Below, one piece after another: positions 52,974-62,380 of a stretch of DNA of 64,000 nt. The translations under genes were made by a program, and so were the position numbers. The number at the start of each line of letters is the position of its first letter. Position 1 is the stretch's first letter. The notes beneath the pieces were generated by a model. That model saw only the letters and a list, made by a program, of their open reading frames with translations, was not told where the DNA came from and did no database searches. This DNA comes from Pseudoneobacillus sp042683745 (GTDB lineage Bacteria > Bacillota > Bacilli > Bacillales > Cytobacillaceae): positions 19,439-83,438 of the forward strand of contig NZ_JBHUJX010000023.1 in the NCBI RefSeq assembly GCF_042683745.1. Direction: 5' to 3'.

Positions 52974-54626
52974 TTATTTCACCCAAATATCATGCGGCAA
53001 TAATCCAATAGGGGATAGTTTAATACCCTTTACTCTATTGTTTGCTACACTGAATATCTTCTCAGCATAAAGTGGAACCCAATAAGCATCTTTGACTACA
53101 ATCTTTTGAATATCTGCATAAATTTGTTTTCGCTCATCTGTATCAATTGTTGCTCTTCCTTTTTCAAGTAGAGCGTCTAATTCAGGGTTTTTTACCCGCG
53201 AATGGTTTAATCCCCCGATTTGACTCGAATGAAATAACATATATAGAATATCTGGATCATAATACGTGTAGCTAAGGAACGAAAGCTCATAATCTCCTTG
53301 TGTTACTTTTTCAATTAATGTTCCCGCTTCCATCGTTTGGATACTTAACTGAATTCCAATCTCTTTTAACATCGCCTGAACAATTTGTGCTTGTTGATTC
53401 CATCTATCAAATGAAAGTAACTCTAATTTCAACTCTTTTCCATCTTTCTCGAGAATCCCTTTACTATTCTTGCTCCATCCGGAACTTTCTAGTAGTTTTA
53501 AAGCTTCTTCTTTATTATATTGATAACCATAATTCTCCACTTCACTGTCATATCCAAATATTGTGGATGGTAAAGGACCGAACGCAGGCTTTCCCTCATT
53601 ACTCAAGGAAGCTTGTATGATGGCATCCTTATTGATAGCCATATTTAAAGCTTTTCTTAAATTAATATCTTTAAATTGTTCATTTTCAAGATTCATTTCA
53701 ATAAACAAGCCTAACCCTTGTCGCTCCAGTTCAAGTACTTCAAATTTTTCGTTATCTCTGTATCTCTTTACATCTTTGGCTGCAATATTTGAAGCAATAT
53801 CGATTGAGCCACTCTCTAATGCTGCAAGCATTGTCTGATAATCTTTAATAAATTTGTAGACGAGCTGGTCTGGATAAGCACTTCCTCTATTTTCAAAAAA
53901 TGATTTTGACCATTTAAAATCTTCGTTTCTTTCCAATGAGATAGATTGACCTGTTTTCCATTCTTTAAATTTCCAAGGTCCCACCCCCACAGGGTTTCTA
54001 CCATAATCAGCCCCATATTTTTCAATTGCTTTCATAGACAGTGGCTGCATATACCCTTCCGCGATTAGGTTCATTAAGAACGGGGCAGAAGGTGCTTCAA
54101 GCTGAATCACCAATGTCTGATCATCAGGAGCTGTTATCGTTTTAACACCTGCTAATAGGTTCCTTGTAACTGTTGCACCTGTATTAGGATTCAAAATTCT
54201 TTCAAAGGTTTGTTTATAAACGGATGAAGTTAATGGAGTTCCATCATGAAAAGTTATACCCTGTTTGATTTTAAACGTAATTGTTTTTCCATCTTCAGAA
54301 ACTTGATAACTCTCAGCAAGATAAGGTATTATTTCCAAAGTTTTTGGATCAAGAGTTAACAGAGAACCACCAATTTGTCCACCGATTGTATCAGCAATAC
54401 TCATACCTGTTAAGTGAACATCAAGTGTATCTGGTTCTTCCGCAAACCCTATTGAAAGTACCCCTCCCTTGACAGGGGAAGTACTTTCTTTTGAATTATT
54501 TGTGGATACTTTTTTCTCTTTGCTAGAATTGATCGTCTCCTTAGAACTACATGCAGTCATTAGACAGAATGAAATCAGCAAAAGCGTCAAAAATTTTAAA
54601 TATTTCCCCACATATTTAATAGACAT
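52974..54626 (-). CDS. Peptide-binding lipoprotein, DppA/OppA-like (SBP family 5)
   Basis: 550 residues. The lipobox LMTAC gives a lipidated Cys26, anchoring it outside the membrane. SBP_bac_5 motifs include DPKTLEIIPYLAESY, ISEDGKTITFKIKQGITFHD, and the final RIYADIQKIVVKDAYWVPLY. The dipeptide-binding group binds short peptides; specificity for D-residue peptides is an inference from the neighbouring genes. RBS GGGAGG. Confidence 0.88.
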   Translation of the reverse strand: MSIKYVGKYLKFLTLLLISFCLMTACSSKETINSSKEKKVSTNNSKESTSPVKGGVLSIGFAEEPDTLDVHLTGMSIADTIGGQIGGSLLTLDPKTLEIIPYLAESYQVSEDGKTITFKIKQGITFHDGTPLTSSVYKQTFERILNPNTGATVTRNLLAGVKTITAPDDQTLVIQLEAPSAPFLMNLIAEGYMQPLSMKAIEKYGADYGRNPVGVGPWKFKEWKTGQSISLERNEDFKWSKSFFENRGSAYPDQLVYKFIKDYQTMLAALESGSIDIASNIAAKDVKRYRDNEKFEVLELERQGLGLFIEMNLENEQFKDINLRKALNMAINKDAIIQASLSNEGKPAFGPLPSTIFGYDSEVENYGYQYNKEEALKLLESSGWSKNSKGILEKDGKELKLELLSFDRWNQQAQIVQAMLKEIGIQLSIQTMEAGTLIEKVTQGDYELSFLSYTYYDPDILYMLFHSSQIGGLNHSRVKNPELDALLEKGRATIDTDERKQIYADIQKIVVKDAYWVPLYAEKIFSVANNRVKGIKLSPIGLLPHDIWVK

Positions 54627-54639
54627 CGGGTATCCTCCC

Positions 54640-56073
54640 TTAACCTACTTTAGGTATTTGTCTAAAACCAAATGCAACACGATGAATCTTGCTATTATCA
54701 TCTCTAACAAAACGAATCGTAATCTCGGATTCTCTGAACTGAATTAAAAACAGATCCTCACCTACTGGTTTTAGCACTGTATTTACCATTCCTTCAGCTG
54801 TGAGTAATAATTTATTATCTTCTATAGAAAACTTGGTAGTCATACCTTCCCCTGAAACGAATGTTCCTTCATATTCAGTCAAAGCATCTGAAGGTAGTTT
54901 TATTTCCTTAAGGTTTAAGTTTAAATCTTCATTTTTCTTCCCTAGAAAATTAGCAAAGGCACTAAATAATAGTTTAGTTGATGGAACACCAGCTAAATTT
55001 GCAAAAGACACACCCGTTACACCAATTTCTGGAATGATAGCCATTTGAGCAGCTACACCTTTAACGGATCCTCCATGTTCCACTAGTTTATAGCCAAAGA
55101 AATCAGGAGTAATCATTAAACCGTACCCATAATACTTTTCATATGCACATTCAATGTATGGAGTCGTCATTAATTCTACACTCTCTAAAGATAGGATTTG
55201 AACATTGCCAACCTTGCCTCCATTTCGGAATATTTCAAGATATTTCATCATGTCATTAACCGTTGACTTTAAAAAGCCAGCAGCTCTCATTGATGGTGCA
55301 TCCCATGGATTATTGGATTCAAAAATGATTGTCTCATCATCTTTCTTACGTGAATTATATAAACTTGCTACATCATCATAATTTTTCAACTCTTCTATAT
55401 GAAAAACACTATGATGCATACCAGCTGGATCTAAAATATAATCCTTCACATACTGCTCGTATGTTTTTCCACTCACTCTTTCAATAATTAATCCTAAAAG
55501 GGAATAGGCATCATTTGAATAGCTAAATTCTGTTCCAGGGGCACCTAACAATTTGTAATTTTCTTTCCCGATAAACTCTAATAAGTCTTGATAAGTATCA
55601 ATTACAGGTAATTTATCCAATGGATTTTCTTTTTTTTCTTCACTTTGACTATCTTCGTCAAATTTAGGTTCTTTTTCTAAGCTGTTTTTTAATGCTCCAT
55701 GTAGAGTGGCCAAAGGTGGTAGTCCTGCAGAGTGTGTCATGAAGTGATGAATCGTTGTTTGTTTCGTATGATTTTCATCAGGTGTCTTATACTCAGGAAT
55801 ATATTTTATTACTGGGTCGTGGACATTTAGTTTTCCTGCTTCTTGCAATTGAAGAATCGCTACACATGTAAATGATTTAGTAACTGAACCTATACCAAAA
55901 ACGGTATCAGCAGAAAGAGGGAGCTTTTGAGCTGTATTTCGATAGCCAAATCCTCTATCGTAAAATAATTCACCATCTTTAGATAATCCGATTGAAAAAC
56001 CTGGAATGTCATATTTGTCAACAATCTCTTTACAGTATTGTTCAAACTCATTCATCATTGTTACTTGGTTCAT
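54640..56073 (-). CDS. Class C beta-lactamase/serine hydrolase-like protein
   Basis: 477 residues, cytoplasmic (no signal peptide). The serine hydrolase motifs are S63-V-T-K66, Y185-S-N187 and H333-G-G335. An acidic insertion (EKEPKFDEDSQSEEKKENPL) is at 133-153, and a lipocalin-like C-terminal domain (400-477) is like those in D-aminopeptidases such as Ochrobactrum DAP. Its place in an operon with DppA-like and racemase genes supports a D-aminopeptidase or peptidase role over beta-lactamase. RBS GGGAGAGG. Confidence 0.82.
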   Translation of the reverse strand: MNQVTMMNEFEQYCKEIVDKYDIPGFSIGLSKDGELFYDRGFGYRNTAQKLPLSADTVFGIGSVTKSFTCVAILQLQEAGKLNVHDPVIKYIPEYKTPDENHTKQTTIHHFMTHSAGLPPLATLHGALKNSLEKEPKFDEDSQSEEKKENPLDKLPVIDTYQDLLEFIGKENYKLLGAPGTEFSYSNDAYSLLGLIIERVSGKTYEQYVKDYILDPAGMHHSVFHIEELKNYDDVASLYNSRKKDDETIIFESNNPWDAPSMRAAGFLKSTVNDMMKYLEIFRNGGKVGNVQILSLESVELMTTPYIECAYEKYYGYGLMITPDFFGYKLVEHGGSVKGVAAQMAIIPEIGVTGVSFANLAGVPSTKLLFSAFANFLGKKNEDLNLNLKEIKLPSDALTEYEGTFVSGEGMTTKFSIEDNKLLLTAEGMVNTVLKPVGEDLFLIQFRESEITIRFVRDDNSKIHRVAFGFRQIPKVG

Positions 56074-56163
56074 TTAAACCTCTCCCTTTTTAAAGAATTT
56101 AAAATTCTAAAATACGAATAAATAATATACAAAAACATACTAAACACTATCTGGTACTAAAAA

Positions 56164-56994
56164 CTATTTATGTAGTTTTTCAACTACATAATAATGAACG
56201 TGTTGTTCGTTCTTTAACAATCCTGTAATTTGGTACCCACTATTTAACAATGGAATTAATAAGTTTCTAATGGCAATTCTCCATTGATAAGCTAATTCTA
56301 GATTGCTATCTTTCATACTATCAATATTTGTTGGAACTGGTAATAGGTAGCCTTCATGTCCATTTTCTAGGCCCTTGTTGAGATTTGGGTATGGAAGATC
56401 ATCCTTTATTGACCACTTAAAGCAAAGATGATAGCGCTTCCAATTACTAGATTTTTGATCACCACTCTCCCCGTCAGCTAAAGGAGAAGAGTCAATATCC
56501 CACTCTAAGAGTAATCGATCAGTTGGTAACCCTATATTAATCTTATCCTTCATTTCACCATAATGAGAGGTATAATATTCTCGAACGTATCCGCCTAATC
56601 TATTGAGATTTAAGTAAGCATTTCTTGTTTGTAGAGGGTCAAACGTCCAAATAATCTTCCGGTAACCGCATTCGAGAGCACGTTTTCTCTGCTCAAGCTT
56701 CAAATGAGAACCAATTCCACCGTTTCTATAGCTAGGTAATATCCCTAGCATGTGTGAACATAGGTATAGATTATTGTTTTTGTACCCTGGAAAGGCGTAA
56801 CAAAACCCTATTAGATTTTCCTTGTTAAATGCTCCGTTAACAATTCCTCCATTATGAGCTGATGCTAATAATTGTGGAAGATGTGTCGTTGCTTCACTAC
56901 CCCAAATCTTGATTTGGAGTTCGACCACTTGTTCTAATTCATGAATAGAATCGATTAACCTATAATTTAGTTCTGAAGACATTTTTGTAATCAT
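56164..56994 (-). CDS. GNAT-family N-acyltransferase, likely D-amino acid N-succinyltransferase
   Basis: 276 residues. The acetyl-CoA-like loop is LPSYRNGGIGSHLKLEQRKRALECG in a GNAT fold; the segment WTFDPLQTRNAYLNLNRLGGYVREYYTSHYGEM is typical of the enzymes found beside N-succinylamino acid racemases. In Geobacillus kaustophilus the equivalent gene succinylates D-amino acids from succinyl-CoA. The long C-terminus (170-276) is unlike ordinary GNATs. It sits 17 bases after the racemase gene. The function rests on context plus the known pathway. Confidence 0.75.
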   Translation of the reverse strand: MITKMSSELNYRLIDSIHELEQVVELQIKIWGSEATTHLPQLLASAHNGGIVNGAFNKENLIGFCYAFPGYKNNNLYLCSHMLGILPSYRNGGIGSHLKLEQRKRALECGYRKIIWTFDPLQTRNAYLNLNRLGGYVREYYTSHYGEMKDKINIGLPTDRLLLEWDIDSSPLADGESGDQKSSNWKRYHLCFKWSIKDDLPYPNLNKGLENGHEGYLLPVPTNIDSMKDSNLELAYQWRIAIRNLLIPLLNSGYQITGLLKNEQHVHYYVVEKLHK

Positions 56995-57011
56995 TCACCA
57001 CCATTTTTAAG

Positions 57012-58124
57012 TTAAAACTGAAATTCCTCAGAATGAACTGTATATTTCTTCACTCGTTCTAGATCAATTTCAAAACCAATACCAGGACCTGTTGGGACCT
57101 TAAGTACGCCAGACTCTTTAAATGTAATCTCAGGATTTACTAAATCCTCTTCCCAATATCGATTTGATGGTGATGTATCACCGGGAATGGAAAAATTACT
57201 TAATGAAGCGATGGCAATATTATGTGCCCTTCCTACTCCCGATTCAAGCATTCCGCCACACCATACTGGAATGAAATGACCTTGACAGTAATCATGTATT
57301 TGTTTAGCTTCCGCTAGACCCCCAACCCTTCCAATCTTTATATTAATAATTTTACAGCTTCCAAGTTCAATTGCTTTTCTAGCATCCTCTATCGAATGGA
57401 TACTTTCATCTAAACAAATCGGTGTGTCCATTTCTGATTGCAAGCGAGCATGATCAATAATATCATCATGGGCAAGAGGCTGTTCAATCATCATTAAATT
57501 AAATTGGTCAAGACTTAATAATAATCCACGATCCTTCAACGAATACGCAGAATTGGCATCAGCCATTAATGGTATGTCGTAACCGAAAGATTGACGAATG
57601 GCTTTAATAGGTTCAATATCCCATTCTGGTTTAATCTTTACTTTTATTTTTCTATATCCATCCTCGAGAAATTGATTAACCTTTCTAAGTAAATCATCAA
57701 TTTTTGACTCTATTCCAATACTAACTCCCACTTCAATTTCCGTTTTTGTTCCTCCTAATGCTGTTGCTAGAGATATTTTTTGTTGCTTCGCGTATAAATC
57801 CCAAATTGCTCCCTCGATTGCAGCCTTTGCCATATAATTTCTTCGTATGCCGGAAAACGCATATGAAAGATCATTCGGGTGGATGTTTTGTAATTCCTTT
57901 AATTTTGGGAAAAGGAACTGTTTTAACATATATTTTACCGTTTCGGTCGTTTCTTCGTTGTATATCGGATAAGGCATCGCTACACTTTCACCATATCCAG
58001 TTTCTCCACCCCCTTCTACGGAAACAAGTAAGAAATCTTTCATTTTTACACTTCCAAAGCTTGTTTCGAATTGTGATTTCAATGGGATTTTTAGTTGTGT
58101 GATTTTAATCTTCTCAATATTCAA
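57012..58124 (-). CDS. N-succinylamino acid racemase (NSAR/OSBS-type enolase superfamily)
   Basis: 370 residues. Catalytic lysines are Lys163 (KVKIKP) and Lys263 (NIKIGRVGG). Metal ligands are Asp189 (MADAN), Glu214 (IEQPL) and Asp239 (CLDES). These numbers coincide exactly with those of the Amycolatopsis NSAR as I recall them. GGMLESGVGRAHN and ASLSNFSIPGDTSPSNRYWE are NSAR/OSBS signatures. No menaquinone genes are adjacent, so an NSAR role is favoured over OSBS. Start is TTG (AAGGAG upstream), immediately after the rpiR-family stop TAG, a zero-base junction. Confidence 0.85.
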   Translation of the reverse strand: MNIEKIKITQLKIPLKSQFETSFGSVKMKDFLLVSVEGGGETGYGESVAMPYPIYNEETTETVKYMLKQFLFPKLKELQNIHPNDLSYAFSGIRRNYMAKAAIEGAIWDLYAKQQKISLATALGGTKTEIEVGVSIGIESKIDDLLRKVNQFLEDGYRKIKVKIKPEWDIEPIKAIRQSFGYDIPLMADANSAYSLKDRGLLLSLDQFNLMMIEQPLAHDDIIDHARLQSEMDTPICLDESIHSIEDARKAIELGSCKIINIKIGRVGGLAEAKQIHDYCQGHFIPVWCGGMLESGVGRAHNIAIASLSNFSIPGDTSPSNRYWEEDLVNPEITFKESGVLKVPTGPGIGFEIDLERVKKYTVHSEEFQF

Positions 58125-59006
58125 CTAATCACTCTCCTTACTACTGTTTGAAGCAACAAAGGAATGAAATAAATTACTTGATTCCCTGTATTTTGATAGC
58201 TGCTTTTGAACATTATTTTTATCTTGATTCATAACACCTGTAACAAATAAATTAAGTATAGAAAAAATAGTTGGCATTCCTTTAATTGAAGTAGGCTCCG
58301 GTGTTGTTACCTTAATGAGAAAATCAGAGTATCTTCCGATAGGTGAGAATTCATCATCCGTCAGTGCAAAGATTTTTGCCCCCTTACTTTTCGCAGCTCT
58401 AACAAATGATATTGTTTCTTGTGCATACCTCGGAAATGATATAGCGATAACTAAATAGTTTTCGTCAATATCAGATAAGATAAAATTGGCATCGTCAACT
58501 TCTCCACGATATAAAGTCGTGTTTCCTTTTACAACGTTGAGAGTATACGACAACCAGTGAGCTGGTGCATACGAAATACGAAATCCAATTACTACGATTC
58601 TTTTTGCTTTAATGATGGCATCAACAATATCTGAATACAGCTGATTATTAAATTCTTCTAATGTCTTCTGAATATATTTAAGGTCTTGATTCATTTCCTT
58701 ATAAGCCAACTCTTCAAAATTAGATGATGAGTCGGACATCTTTTCAAAACGTGAGAGGGTATCCATATCTTTGGATACTAAAAGTTCTTTTTGAATTTCA
58801 TCCTGTAAGTTAGCATAACCTTTGTATCCAATTGCATAACAAAACCGAATGACCGTTGTTTCACTTGTCCCTGTTAATACTCCTAACTCTTTAGCCGTTT
58901 GAAGAATAACGACTTTTGGATCTTCAATAATGGTCTTAGCAACAATTTTTTGTAATTTAGTTAAACTGTCATAATGACTCTTGATCGTCTCTTTTACTGA
59001 ATTCAT
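58125..59006 (-). CDS. MurR/RpiR-family transcriptional regulator
   Basis: 293 residues. The N-terminal HTH (SLTKLQKIVAKTIIEDPKVV, ELGVLTGTSETTVIRFCYAI, GYKGYANLQDEI) is typical of RpiR, followed by a SIS domain (ADAIIKAKRIVVIGFRISYAPAHWLSYTL). SIS domains bind sugar phosphates; here the ligand may be an intermediate or cell-wall product. It lies mid-operon. Three matching palindromes at 60560, 63554 and 63583 are its likely operators. RBS AAGGAG. Confidence 0.88.
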   Translation of the reverse strand: MNSVKETIKSHYDSLTKLQKIVAKTIIEDPKVVILQTAKELGVLTGTSETTVIRFCYAIGYKGYANLQDEIQKELLVSKDMDTLSRFEKMSDSSSNFEELAYKEMNQDLKYIQKTLEEFNNQLYSDIVDAIIKAKRIVVIGFRISYAPAHWLSYTLNVVKGNTTLYRGEVDDANFILSDIDENYLVIAISFPRYAQETISFVRAAKSKGAKIFALTDDEFSPIGRYSDFLIKVTTPEPTSIKGMPTIFSILNLFVTGVMNQDKNNVQKQLSKYRESSNLFHSFVASNSSKESD

Positions 59007-59019
59007 ATTAATCTCCTTG

Positions 59020-60501
59020 CTACTTCAATATTGCTTCTGTTTGGACATCTTGTAAAGGATAGATTGGTTTATTTACTCGCTTATAGTCAAATGAAGTGAA
59101 GTCTAATGTTGTTAATCCTGGCGAATCGACTGTGATAATCTTGTTTGATAAGTTTTCAAAGCATGCTCTAAAATGTGTACTAGATTTTAAAGCTACGATT
59201 TGATACTCTGTTACATTGATTCCGTGTAATTTGAAAATTTCATCATCAAGGACTTGTGATTTAACTGAGCAAACAATAATGTCTATATCGTCAACTTGTA
59301 GTCGAACACTTTTTCCTTGGTTTTCCTTTCTACCTCTCCAAATCGGATTAGTATAAACAAAGCATCCATCGGTCAGGCATTTTACATAAGCCTTTAATGC
59401 AATTGGTTCACCATGTAGATGATCAGTTTTGCCTCCTAAAAGAATATCTATTGTACTTCCAACCCCTGCTTTATGAGCAACTTCAACAACTTCCGGATCA
59501 TAGATAAAACCGAAGCACGTTTTCTTAACTTTTTGTTGTATAAGCTCTCTTAAAAGATGTGTACCATCCCCAGGTGTACCTCCTCCAGGGTTATCAGATG
59601 TTTCATTCATGACTACGGGGAATTGCTGAGATTGTAATGCTTCATTAATTCCCTCTATTGGACTAAGTGTTTTGGGCGTAAACTCCTCTCTTAATTTCCA
59701 AATTTCCATTGCTACAGTTTCAGCTGCTTCTTTTGCTAAGCTCGGATTATTATTCGTAGTTGCAAGAACAGAAACTCCAATTTGCGGAATATCTGTAAAT
59801 GGGAATCCATGATAAAATGTACAATCTAAAACGTGCTCATTTCCTTCCCATTTCCAACATAATTCATTAATTTCTTTTGCTGGTGAAAGACTTGTTGCGG
59901 ATGTAGGAATAATTAGTGGTAAGTTAAGTAGATGCATGGTTGGGTGGATATTTCCATTTACAATTTCAATTGTGAGATTTATAGCTTCTTGACCGATCTC
60001 ATAACAGTCAATATGGGGGTAAAAGTTATTGCCAACAATAGCATTAGCCTCTTTCACCATTAGTTCTGTTACATTAGCATGTAAATCAAGGGTAACGACA
60101 AGTGGTGTATCGTATCCGACTATTTCTCGAACGGACTTTAATAATTCTCCTTCGAAGTCATCGATCGTCTCTACAACTCCTGCTCCGTGAAGCGAAAGAC
60201 AGATAGCGTCGTATTCGCCAGCTGATTTTATCGAATCAAGTAATTCATTTTTTAGTCGCACAAATGTTTCCAATGTAATAATTCCGGTAGGATATGCAAA
60301 TGCGCTAAAAGTAGGAACTACTTCATGACCTAATGACTCTGCTCGATCAATAAGGCCACCTAAAAAACCACGTACACCTCTATTTTTTTGAAGAATGGCA
60401 TCTCCATGCTCCCAATCCCACAATTTAAAAGAATCGATAGTAGTTGGTACATTTGAAAACGTATTTGTTTCATGTGCTACTTGGCCTATTAGTATTTTCA
60501 T
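59020..60501 (-). CDS. M81 family metallopeptidase (MlrC-like)
   Basis: 493 residues. The M81 N-terminus MKILIGQVAHETNTFSNVPT, then SLHGAGVV, DLHANVTELMV and SDNPGGGTPGDGTHLLREL are the family hallmarks (metal ligands in HETN, DLHAN and DNPGGG). MlrC cleaves a linearised microcystin, a peptide with D-residues. Cytoplasmic. The gene starts downstream of its own promoter/operator region. RBS TTGGAGG. Confidence 0.87.
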   Translation of the reverse strand: MKILIGQVAHETNTFSNVPTTIDSFKLWDWEHGDAILQKNRGVRGFLGGLIDRAESLGHEVVPTFSAFAYPTGIITLETFVRLKNELLDSIKSAGEYDAICLSLHGAGVVETIDDFEGELLKSVREIVGYDTPLVVTLDLHANVTELMVKEANAIVGNNFYPHIDCYEIGQEAINLTIEIVNGNIHPTMHLLNLPLIIPTSATSLSPAKEINELCWKWEGNEHVLDCTFYHGFPFTDIPQIGVSVLATTNNNPSLAKEAAETVAMEIWKLREEFTPKTLSPIEGINEALQSQQFPVVMNETSDNPGGGTPGDGTHLLRELIQQKVKKTCFGFIYDPEVVEVAHKAGVGSTIDILLGGKTDHLHGEPIALKAYVKCLTDGCFVYTNPIWRGRKENQGKSVRLQVDDIDIIVCSVKSQVLDDEIFKLHGINVTEYQIVALKSSTHFRACFENLSNKIITVDSPGLTTLDFTSFDYKRVNKPIYPLQDVQTEAILK

Positions 60502-60559
60502 TTATACACCTCCAAATAGATTAAATAAGAGAAGTTTATGCACCAGTATTTCCAATAAA

Positions 60560-60616
60560 GAAGTATAAACTTCATTTATTTGTTTAAAGTGTACAATTTT
60601 TAGAATATTTAGTCAA
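60560..60616 (-). promoter_or_regulatory. Promoter plus operator-like palindrome upstream of the M81 gene
   Basis: Minus strand: TTGACT (60616-60611), 17-base spacer, TACACT (60593-60588), then the palindrome GAAGTTTATACTTC (60573-60560) about 15 bases beyond the -10, at the start of the transcript. Placement fits repression. The same palindrome occurs before 63511. Confidence 0.72.
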
Positions 60617-60659
60617 TCATATTTTCTAAAAAATATTGACTGTTATATCCTTCCGTTCC

Positions 60660-61712
60660 CTATAGTTTCGTACACAAGTTATTCATGTTTGTTTCAAAAA
60701 CTCTAAGAAAATTCAGTCCAAGCAACAAAGATAATTCATTTTCTTTATATCCCCTCTTTAATAGTTCTTCAATAAATTTCGGAAAATTTTGGTGTCCTTG
60801 TATGATATCAAAAGGGTTTCGTGGCATCTTTAATAAATCTTCTGGTGACACATATTTCATAAAGTCATCACATAAATCTAAACCAATTCCAATATGTTCA
60901 ATTCCCACCATATCTTTCATATAATCAACATGATTAGCAAGTTTTTCTATTTTACATTCCTTATCACTGTCAGCAACCAACATACTGACTGCATTAATTC
61001 CTATTACACCATTTTTTGAAGCTATGGCTTTCATTTGGATATCAGTTAAATTCCTCATTGTTGGACATAAAGAACGAGCATTAGAATGCGAAGCAATGAT
61101 TGGCCTTTTTGAAAATTCTAATACATCTAAAAAACCTTCATCGTTTAAATGACTAACATCAACGGTTATTCCAAGCTTTTCTGCTTCTTCAATTACTTTA
61201 ATTCCAAAAGATGTAATGCCTCCTTTTCTTCCTTCACGTATGGGCTGAAAGTGACTCCCTTCTCCAACTTGATTACGTCTACTCCATACAAGTCCTAAAT
61301 TTCTAACACCTAATTCATAAAAGATACGCAATAAACTTAAGTCTGTTCCTAAAGGCTCAGCACCTTCTAAAGATAACAAGAAACCTATTTTACCTGATTC
61401 ATAAGCCTTTCTCATATCGTTAGCGTTAAGGCAAATCATTAATTTATCCGAAGATTCGCTCACTTCTTCAAAAAGTCCGCTAATTTGTCCTAATGCCGTT
61501 TGAAGTGCCGTATGATTAACGAAATGACCATCTACAAAAACTGCAGCTACGATTACATGAATTCCTCCAGCTTTAAACCTTGGTAAGTAATCTGTTTCGA
61601 TCACTTTTGTTCTACCTTTTTCTCTTTGAATCTGAACATCCATTAATAAATCAAAATGAGCATCTAAAATAAATGGCTGGTGATCATTAGGATAAAAAAA
61701 TTCTGAACTCAC
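60660..61712 (-). CDS. Membrane-dipeptidase-type enzyme (M19)
   Basis: 350 residues, starting at GTG 61712 (AAAGGTG eight bases before). Metal ligands of the M19 family: His19 and Asp21 (LDAHFDLLMD), Glu in LEGAEPLG, His in VSHLND and His in ASHSNARS. M19 enzymes hydrolyse L-D dipeptides and tolerate C-terminal D-residues, which fits the island. No signal peptide, so it acts in the cytoplasm. A hairpin (60611-60641) follows. Confidence 0.87.
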   Translation of the reverse strand: MSSEFFYPNDHQPFILDAHFDLLMDVQIQREKGRTKVIETDYLPRFKAGGIHVIVAAVFVDGHFVNHTALQTALGQISGLFEEVSESSDKLMICLNANDMRKAYESGKIGFLLSLEGAEPLGTDLSLLRIFYELGVRNLGLVWSRRNQVGEGSHFQPIREGRKGGITSFGIKVIEEAEKLGITVDVSHLNDEGFLDVLEFSKRPIIASHSNARSLCPTMRNLTDIQMKAIASKNGVIGINAVSMLVADSDKECKIEKLANHVDYMKDMVGIEHIGIGLDLCDDFMKYVSPEDLLKMPRNPFDIIQGHQNFPKFIEELLKRGYKENELSLLLGLNFLRVFETNMNNLCTKL

Positions 61713-61794
61713 TTGATTCACACCTTTAATTATTTTTTTATAAACAATTTATTTCAAAGGACTATTTTTTACGGACATTATTTTTCGTTTATCT

Positions 61795-62355
61795 TTAAAA
61801 AGTCATTGTATTAGAGGCTTGAATTGCTAAAAGAATCATGGCGGTTAATACTTTTGAAGCTTCTATAAGATCATTTGAAACATACCTTACTTTTCTAGAA
61901 TCTAGTAACTCTACTTGTGGCATGTAGCTTACGATAGCATTAAAATCAGCTTCACTAGCTTCCTTCCCATTAAGATAAAAACGTTGAATACAACTACCTA
62001 AAAAAGTATGATTCATTAGAGCATCCATTTCTCCACCTTTTCCATGGTACCCAACAAAAAAAACGGTATCGAAGGTTTCATCTAACCCTTGCATCATGAG
62101 TAATGGTTTGTAAAAGCCCCGTACTAGTTCTGCCTTCGGATGAAGTTGATCAGGGATCAGATTTCTCATCGGACCATGTGCTTCATTTACGATAATTTGT
62201 GTAGCACCGCCTTCGATAGCACCCTCAATGGCAGCATTCACATCGTCTGTAAAGAGTTTTCGAGAGTATTCATAAGTCCGCTTTCCTGGTAACACGTCTT
62301 CCCAATCTGTAATTCCAGAGACCCCTTCCATATCAGCCGAAATAAAAACTTTCAT
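61795..62355 (-). CDS. DppA-like D-aminopeptidase (M55), internally shortened
   Basis: 186 residues against about 274 in Bacillus subtilis DppA. Asp8, Glu10, His60, His104, the nucleophile His116 and the ligand-like Glu135 are conserved in place. After FNAIVS the sequence jumps to MPQVELLDSRKVRYVSNDLI, the family C-terminus, so about 85-90 residues are missing without a frameshift. DppA releases N-terminal D-Ala from short peptides. Whether this form is active is doubtful. RBS AAAGGGGG. Confidence 0.8.
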   Translation of the reverse strand: MKVFISADMEGVSGITDWEDVLPGKRTYEYSRKLFTDDVNAAIEGAIEGGATQIIVNEAHGPMRNLIPDQLHPKAELVRGFYKPLLMMQGLDETFDTVFFVGYHGKGGEMDALMNHTFLGSCIQRFYLNGKEASEADFNAIVSYMPQVELLDSRKVRYVSNDLIEASKVLTAMILLAIQASNTMTF

Positions 62356-62380
62356 TATTATCCCCCTTTAAAGTGTTTTT

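Noticed and set aside
54640..56073. Beta-lactamase resistance gene
   Set aside because: The motifs are those of class C-like serine hydrolases, but there is no signal peptide and the operon concerns peptide use.
57012..58124. MenC (o-succinylbenzoate synthase) as the name for the racemase
   Set aside because: NSAR and OSBS activities overlap in this family, but there are no menaquinone genes nearby, whereas the GNAT and M20 partners of the NSAR pathway are present.
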